IMG/VR virus record: IMGVR_UViG_3300017968_000080 | Span: 1-20,167 of that record | Direction: 5' to 3' (one strand) | Source of the DNA: a virus | Length of the DNA stretch: 20,167 nt | Part shown: in pieces, positions 7,901 through 16,900 of the stretch | Numbering within the stretch: the stretch's first letter is position 1 | Layout of the letters: every line of letters begins with the position of its first letter | The notes under the pieces: model-generated | Database searches by the model: none | The model's input: the letters and a program-made list of their open reading frames with translations, nothing else | Told to the model about the DNA's origin: nothing | Made by a program: the position numbers and the translations under genes

Positions 7901-10900
7901 GGTTCGACTGCTGTTGATTACTTCTATAATAACAATCTTTACGTCGATGTCCAGAGCGCAGGAACTGGTTCATTCAACTACAGACCAATCACCGTTACTG
8001 TTCAAGGTGTAACTGGCGTTTCGACTCTGACTGGTCAAGACTTCAATGCTGTTGTTCAACCAGTCTTCAGAGGACCCATCAGTTCGTTCAGTGTTTCGGC
8101 AACTGGTGTTGGTTATGGTTCTTCTGATATTATCAACTTTGACAGACAACCAACCATCACATTTGTAAGTGGTGCTCAGGCATCTGTTACTCCCGTAATC
8201 AGCAACGGTAAGATTGTTGAAGTCGTTGTCAATAACAAAGGTTATGGTTACAACTCACCACCAAATTTGACCATCAACAGCAATGATGGGAACTTTGCTG
8301 TTCTGACTCCAGTTATTGGTAACGGACAACTCCTGGAAGTTAAGGTCATCAAAGGTGGTGCTGGTTATTCTGCTTCTGACACATCAATCACAGTCACCCC
8401 AGCAGGAAGTCAAGCAAGAGCAATTGCAAACATCAGAAACTGGACAGTCAACCTGTTCCAAGAACATTATGCAAACTTGGAATCTGATGACGGAATCATC
8501 ACACAAAACATTGACAACTCAACTCTTCAGTACTCTCACCTTTATGCTCCTCGTCCTCTGAGAGAGTCCGTCTATTCAATCAGTGGAACGGATGCTGATA
8601 ATAATGTTTATGGTGTTGCTGACCTAAGCATTGTTTCTTCCAGTGAAGCAGAGAGCATTTTCCACTCTCCAATCATTGGATGGGCATATGACGGTAACCC
8701 AATCTATGGACCTTATGGTTTCGCCAATGCCGACGGAACTGGGGCAATCAGAAGAATGGTTTCCAGTTATGGTTTGGGGAACATTGCCAACCTCGATCAA
8801 GGAAACGAACCACCAATCGCATCTTGGCCAAATGGTTTCTTCGTTGAAGACTACATCTACAATGCAGATGGAGACCTTGACGAGCACAACGGAAGATATT
8901 GCATCACTCCCGATTATCCAAATGGTGTTTATGCTTACTTCGCAACAATTTCTCAAAACATTGACACCGATGGTCCATTTGAAAATTATAAGAGTCCAGT
9001 CTTCCCTTACTTGATTGGTAACACCTATCAATCAAAACCAATTGACTTCAACTTCAAGACGGTTTCAAACCAAACTGCTTATGATGTTGAGGGTCAAGGT
9101 TGGTTTAGAGAAACAACCTCTTATCACACTAACAGTCCCAGAAGTCAATATGATTATCTGTTTGACTCTTCTAAAGTTGTCAAGCAACTGGTCGAAGTTA
9201 CTGCAACCTCAACTGGTGGAATCGAAAGCGTTGGTATTGTAACTGGTGGTACTGGTTATAAGGTCGGTGACAAAGTTGTCTTCAACAACACAGGAACTGG
9301 TGGAAAACTCCTCGACGTTAAGGTTGCCAGAGTTGCTGGACAAGAACTTGATACTGTCAGTGTTGCTTCAACTTCATTCTCGAATGTTGAGTTTACAAGA
9401 AATACTGTTTATCCAAACAGATTCATTGGTCTGACTTCTGCACCACACAACTTCCTCAACAATGATGTTGTGACCATCAGTGGTGTCTCAACTTATTATG
9501 AGGGTTTCGGTGGAAGTTACAACGTTGGTGTTAGAAGTGACAACTTTGTTCTCACACTGGGTGTTGGAACTGCTGGCGCAACTGGCATCGTCACTTACTT
9601 CTACGTCTCTGGCGCATTTGACAACTCACACGTCAGAGAGAATGATCTGCTGACCATCGATCAAGAGATCGTTCGTGTTCTGAACATCGATGCGGTCACT
9701 GGAAGACTAAGAGTTCGTCGTGAGGAAGAAGGAACCACTGGTCTCGCTTATACCAATGGTAGTGTTCTTTATGAAGATCCCAGAAAGTTCTATGTGAACG
9801 TGGGTGTCATTAAGACTGATTACTCCTTCCCCATCAACAGAGAACTGTATTTCGATCCAGCAGAAGCGATCGGTGTTGGAACTGCTCTGGGAACTGGAGT
9901 CGGAACGACCATCACATTCGGTGATCCTGGAGTTGGAAGAACAAACATCTTCATTCAACCACAACAGTTCTACTTCCCAAGTCACAAACTGAGACTGAAT
10001 GATAAGGTTCTTTATGCAACCAATGGTGGTAACTCCATTCAGGTTTGGAACGGAACCGCAGGAACTGCTTACACAAGTTTGAGTCAGTTCTCTCCACTTT
10101 ATGCTGTTCCTTTCAACGAGAACTTCGTTGGTTTCGGAACAAACAAAGTTGGTCTTGGAACCACTGGTGGTTTTGTCGGTGTCAACACATCAACTGGACT
10201 CCTTTACTTCACCTCAGTCGGAACTGGCAACACTCACAGTTTCACAACTGACCTTCTGGGTGTTCTGTCTGGTAAGACCGCAAGAAACATCGTCACGGTC
10301 TCCACAGCGTCCACTCACACTCTCCAGAAGGGTGATGCGGTTTACGTCAACATTAAACCAGTTGGCGTCACAACAGTTACTGTTAAGTATGACGATTATA
10401 ACCGTCGCATTGTCTTTGATCCACAAGACTTTGTTGCTGGCAATGTCAACACAACACTCAACACCATTGAATTCTCCAACAACCCATTCAAACGTGGCGA
10501 CAAGGTAATTCACACGGCAACTTCACCTTCTGGTGGATTGACTGATGAAGCAATGTATTATGTCATTCCTTATGATGAGACCAAGATTCGTTTGGTCGCT
10601 AATAAGTTTGAACTGTCTGCCTTAGATCCAAAGTTTGTCAACCTCACAAGTGCTTCAGCAGGAACACTTTCTAAGATCAACCCTGCTGTTGAGACAACTA
10701 AGAATAGAACACTGAAGTTTGATCTGTCTGATTCTTCACTGTCCTTTGTTGTTAACGGAATCACTTATTCCGCATTTGATATGAATCTCTATAGTGATGC
10801 GGATTATGCGAACCTGTTCGTTAAGACTCCACTCACCGATTCATTTGAAGTTGTCAAGTCTGGAAGACCTGGCATCGATGCCACTGCTAATCTTCAACTG

Positions 10901-13900
10901 AAGTTCACGGATGAGATTCCTGATCAACTCTTCTATCGTTTTGATCTTGACAATGAAAATCTTATCACAGATGTCAAGAAAGAAATTGAAATTGATAAGG
11001 ACGTTCCCAATAACAGTGAACTTAACGTTGAGTTCACAGCGTTTGATGGAAGACACGTTATTACTGGAATTGGAACAACCACATTCCAATATGACATTCC
11101 AGAAGTTCCATCGGTCACACAATATAACATCAGCAACTCTCAGTTCACTTATGAGACTAATTCGACCAATGTAACTGGTCCAATTTCTAAACTGAGAATT
11201 GATGGTGCAGGTGTTGGATTCAAAGTTCTCCCTGGTGTCACTTCTGTTAGAAGTGCAGAAGGTTCTGGAGCAATTGTAAGACCAGCAAGCACAAAGATTG
11301 GATCAATCTTGCAAACCAAGTTCAATAACATTGGTTTTGATTATCCTTCCGACTCCACCCTCAGAGCAGTTTCTAATCTCCCAGAGATCCTGGAAGTCGA
11401 ATCTCTTGCTTCTTTTGAGAGCATCGGAATCTCTTCTCAAGGTAGAAACTATCTGAGAGCACCAAATCTGGTTGTTATCGATGGATTCACTGATGAAATC
11501 GTTGATGGTCTGGATCTTGCTTATGATCTTGGCGATGAGCAAGTCACAATCATCGACAACACCACTGGAATTTACGATGTTCCCCCAAGAATCATTCCAG
11601 TCAATAACACCAACGGACTTGGGATTGCCTCTGTCTCTTACAACTCAACCACAAAGATTGTCAGAGCATTTATTGATAGAAACTTCACAACTCCAGAAGC
11701 AAGTCAGTTTAATTTCCCAATCGGCGCTAAGGTTCTGGTTGAGAACCTGAGTGTTGGTGTTGGAAGCACTGGTGTTGGTTATAACTCAGCAGATTACGAT
11801 TACACATTCTTTGAAGTTGTTGGTTTTGATAAGAAACTTGATTCTTCCAAACCTTATGTCGATTACAGTCTTGTCAATCTGATTAAAGAAGGAGAAATTC
11901 CAGGTAATCTGGACGAAAACAACTCTTATGGTCGCATCATCAACACACAAGATCTTGCGACTTATAATCCAACTCTCCAAACAAACAACTATTTGGTTGG
12001 TGAAAAAGTAACAAACCAAAATGATCTTGTTGGAACTGTCCAGAGATGGAATTCAACAACACAACAGTTGGTCATTTTGTCTGCCAGTGAGTTTGCTGTG
12101 GATGACAGAATCACTGGTCGTTCTTCGAACACTCAAAGCGTTGTCAAAACAAAAGTTGATTTTACTTCTGAAATCAACACTGGTGCTGGTTCGACTGTCA
12201 ATGATGGTTGGCAAACCACTTCTGGTTTCTTGAATGACAACCTGCAAAAACTTCCAAACAATGAATATTATCAGAACTTCTCTTACTCACTGAACTCCAC
12301 CATTCCTTATGCCACTTGGAATGATCCAGTGAGTGCTCTGGACCACGCAGCAGGTTTTGCTAAGTTTGCCGATTTGGACATCATTTCAAAAGAAGATGTT
12401 TCTAGAGCAATCATTCAGACTGAAGATTCCAATGTTGAAAGAATCATCGACATTGTTGGTGAGGCAAGTCTGCATTGTGAATATGATTGGGATCTGGTTT
12501 CTGAAGAGACAATCACTGTTGGTAATCAAATCGTTTCAACAGAAGTTCTGTTTGATGACAAACTTGTCAAAGATTATGTTGAGTGTGTTGGAAACAGAGT
12601 CATCCCAATCGATGACATCAGTGATCAGTTCAACAGCACACAGAGAACCACACCTTTCGCAATTGTTGAATCGTTCAGTGACAATGAACCTTACACCAAG
12701 TTCCTGACTTTCGTAAGAGATGCCAACTTCACAAATGAGAGACAGTTCTCAATTGTTGCTGTTGTTCAAGATGGAACGAACACTTTCATTCAAGAATATG
12801 CAACAACTCAGATCAACGATGAACTGGGTTCATTTGATGCAGTTGACACAACTGTTGGTTGGGATCTTTATTATTATCCTCAACAGTTTGCGTTCAATAA
12901 CTATGACATCTCCACATTGTCGTTCAACATCTTTAGTGACAGTGTAGTTGAGAAAAACGACTTCTTTGGTAACAATGTTTTGGTTGCAAGTGCCACCACT
13001 GATGTTGGTGCTGGAACCACAACCACTCTGGTGTCCATCTCAAGCACTTACAGATCCGCTAAGTGTCTGGTGATGACAAGAGACGGAAACGATCAAGCAA
13101 CTGGAACTGAACTGAATTTGATTCATGATGGAACAGATGTTTACCTGAATGAATTCGGCAATATGATGACCAGTGGTGACGCTGTGTTCAACGGAATCGG
13201 AACATTTGGTGCTTCAATCTCTGGTTCAAATATTGTTATTCAATACACTCCAGACTCTGGAGTTGGATCAATGACTGCCAGCACTTCAGTTGTTGCGATT
13301 GCATCTTCTGCAACTGGAGTTGGTTCAACAGCAATGGAAACTGCTCTGTTGTCCTCAACTTATTATGAAATCTCTCCCGATGCATCACCAACAGCACAAA
13401 CTGTTGCTTCTTATGAGGAACCTTATCAGGCAAATTACTTTATCGTTTCAGTTGAAGATGTAACCAACTCAAATTATGAAATGTTTGAGTTTGTCATTTT
13501 GAATGATGAAACAACTCAGCATGTTCTTGAGTTTGGAAACATCAGAACGGGTGGCGCAGTTGGAACGGTTGGTATTGCACAAACCGTTGGTGATCGAATC
13601 GACCTGACCTTCACTGCAAACACCAGTTCAAACACAACAGTTAGAACGTTCTCTGTTGGTCTCCAACCATTCAACAACAATGGTCAGTCAACGGTCTTTG
13701 ATAATGGTCTTGTTCAGATTGAAAGTGACAATGAGCGCTATGTTGGAACCAAGGTTGAAGTTACCAGTACCTTTGGACTGAAGTCTGGTGGTCTTGAAAT
13801 CTTCAGAAGGTCATTCGACGGAAGTGACTCAGCAATTGTTGATGTCAATGATCACACAGTCAGACTGAACAATCACTTCTTTGTCACTGGTGAGAGAGTT

Positions 13901-16900
13901 GAATATCGTTATGGTGACACTCCAATTGGAATTGTCACAGCGACTGTTCCTGGAATTGGTTCAACTGATCTTCTCCCACAGGATCTTTACGTTGTTAAAA
14001 CTGGTGCCGATAAACTCAAGTTTGCAACCACTGCTGAGAATGCACTGAAAGCAAACCCAGTTGTTCTGGAACCAAATGTAGTTGGTGTTGGAACATCTCA
14101 CAGTTTGACTGCATATAACCAGAACGCAAAGGTTATGGTTGCCATTGATAACATGATTCAGTCTCCAATCGCTGAGACCAGAATCTTCTCTGTTCTCAAT
14201 CAAGACATCGTTCTTGGACCAACTTTGGAGACAACAGGAATAACGTCATTCTATGCAAATGATATCATCAAGGTTGAAGATGAATACATGATCATCACGG
14301 GTGTTGGTGGTGACAATCCAACAGACCTTCAGGTTCTGAGAGGTCAGTTGGGAACCATTGCAATTCCACACCAGAGTGGAGTCACTATTCAGAAATTCAT
14401 CGGTCAATATAACATTACCGACAGCACAATCAACTTCGTTGATGCTGCGAAAGGTAAGACACCTCTGAGCACAACAACTGGAAATCCAAACTACAGAGAC
14501 TGGACTGGAATCACAACTCACTCCACATTCCAAGGAAGAGCATTCTTCAGACGTGCTCCAGTTGGTTCTTCGAGCGAAACTTATCACAACAACTTTGTCT
14601 TTGATGACATTTCGCCCGACTTTAGCGGAATCACCAGTGAGTTTGTTCTGAAGTCTGGTAATGCAACTCAGATTGGTTTCTCCACTGATAATGGAATCGT
14701 CCTTTACAACGGTGTCTTCCAACAACCTAACAGCCCAACCGTAATCAACAACTACGGAATGGCAGAAAGTGGCATCACAACAATCACTTTCCAAGGGACT
14801 GCGATTCAGGACGGAACCGACATCAACAAGGCAACTCTCCCAGTTAAGGGAAGAATTCTTTCTGTTGGTTCAACTCAAGGATTTGGTTTCCAACCTCTGG
14901 TTTCTGCAGGAGGAACGGCAAACGTTTCTGTCGCTGGAACAATTACATCCATCAGCATTGGTAACACTGGATCTGGTTACAGATCTGGAATTCAAACAGT
15001 TGTCAATGTTGGTGTTCAAACTTACAGCAACGGAATTCCCAACCTTGAGTTCATTGGAACTGCTGCCATCAGCGGCGGTCACATTGTAAGCATTGCAATC
15101 ACCAATCCTGGAACTGGTTACACTTCAACTAATCCACCAGAAGTTGTTATTGATTCACCATTCCCCTACACCAACATCCCTCTGATTTACAGCGGAATCA
15201 CAACCGCAGGTGTTGGAACAGATGCAAAAGTTGACATCATTGTCGGTGGTTCTTCAAGCGTTAGATCTTTCGAGTTCACGCAGTTTGGTTACAACTATGG
15301 TGATGGAGACATCCTCACAGTTGCAGTCGGCGGAGCAACTGGAATTCCAACTGACACAACTAAGACTTATGGTGAGTTCCAACTGACTGTTGAAAGTCTT
15401 TATGATGATTCTGTCAACATGTGGACTGTTGGTTCTCTCAAGGTTCTTGATCCTCTTGATTCTCTGTTCAACAGTGAGAGAACAAGATTCCCACTTAGTG
15501 TTGCTGGAATCACAACTTGGGTCAATCCAGAAGAGGGACGTGGACTTGATCTAAACTATAACCTGTTGGTCTTTATCAATGATATTCTTCAGCAACCCAA
15601 GATCGCTTACACCTTCGATGGTGGAAGTCAGATCACTTTTGCTGAAGCACCACAACTCGGTGACTCTTCCAAGATTCTGTTCTATCAAGGAACTTCTGAG
15701 ATTGACATCGTTGATGCAGAAATTATTAGCAACGTGAAGGCAGGAGATACTCTTGAAATTCGCCACGATGTTGACAGAGGTCAAGATGTAACTCTCGATC
15801 AGGATCCAAGAATTGTTACTGAAGTTGTTACCAGTGATCTGGTTGAAACTGACCCATACACTGGCGGTGGAATCACACAGGATGAAACACTTCAGAGACC
15901 AGTTACATGGTGTCGTCAGTTGTCCGACTTGATTATCGATGGTGCTCCAGTTGGTAAAGACAGAGATGAATATGAGGGTAACTTCTTCCCAACAACTGCA
16001 ATTCTAAAGGCTGTTGGTGTTGGTTCAACTGTCGTTTACGTTGAAAACAGCAACCTGTTTGATCAATCAAATGAAGGTGCTGGAATTAGCACTTATCAGA
16101 AGGGTCTGATCATTAGATCTCAAGACACTCTGACTGCTGCCGCTGCGACAGCAACCGTTTCCACTGCTGGAACAATCACTGCATTTACAGTCACAAATGC
16201 TGGTTTCGGTTACACTGTCGCTCCTGCTGTCACAGTTTCAACTCCTGTCGGTGTTGGAACAACACAAAGAGCAACAGGAACTGCTGTTCTGAGTGGATCG
16301 ACTGTCGATTCTATCACGGTTACTTCACCTGGAACTGGTTATTCCTCAGTTGCACCTGCTGTTCTGATCGAAGAACCAACCATCACTTATGAAAACTGTC
16401 TCGCTTACAGTTATGAAGGTGATTTCGGTACGATTGTTGGTGTCGGAACAACAACTTCTGGTTCACAAAGTCAGTTCTACTTTGACACCTTCATTCCTTC
16501 TGACTCGACAATGAGAAATGCGCTTTATGTTGGAACCGCAGTTACGGTTAGTGGCATTTCAACGTCAGATTATCTGGTCATCAAGAACACAAACTTGTCA
16601 ATCGGTGGAACATTTGCTTCACAAACAACCACTGGTGCTCATATTGGCATTGCAACAACTGCTCTCGACTGTGTTTATCAGGTTGCTTCTTTCGAAGACA
16701 ACGATCAAATCATCCATGAGGGTTCTCTGGTTGGATTTACAACCACTTTGAGAAGAATCTTCGTGAATGTGGACAACGCAGGAAGCGTCGGTTACACAAC
16801 CGCACCCTATATGGGCGACTTCAGTTGGGGCAAAATCACTCTGGAAGACAGAGCGAACCCACAATCCTTCAACTTCTATGGCGACAACGGTGTTTCTGGA

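Noticed and set aside
8631-9014. 127-codon + frame inside the giant gene
   Set aside because: Shifted-frame shadow of the YHYH-type region with no ribosome binding site or recognisable protein character.
14246-14794. 182-codon open frame on the minus strand
   Set aside because: It lies wholly inside the giant gene, has Cys/Ser-rich unnatural composition, and lacks a ribosome binding site; it is a by-product of the codon use of the + strand gene. The same applies to the minus frames at 6608-7051, 8624-9031 and 988-1461.
7890-16260. Recurrent GTTGGTGTTGGAAC-like DNA words as a regulatory repeat
   Set aside because: They are in frame and encode V-G-V-G-T/S loops of the protein, so coding explains them.
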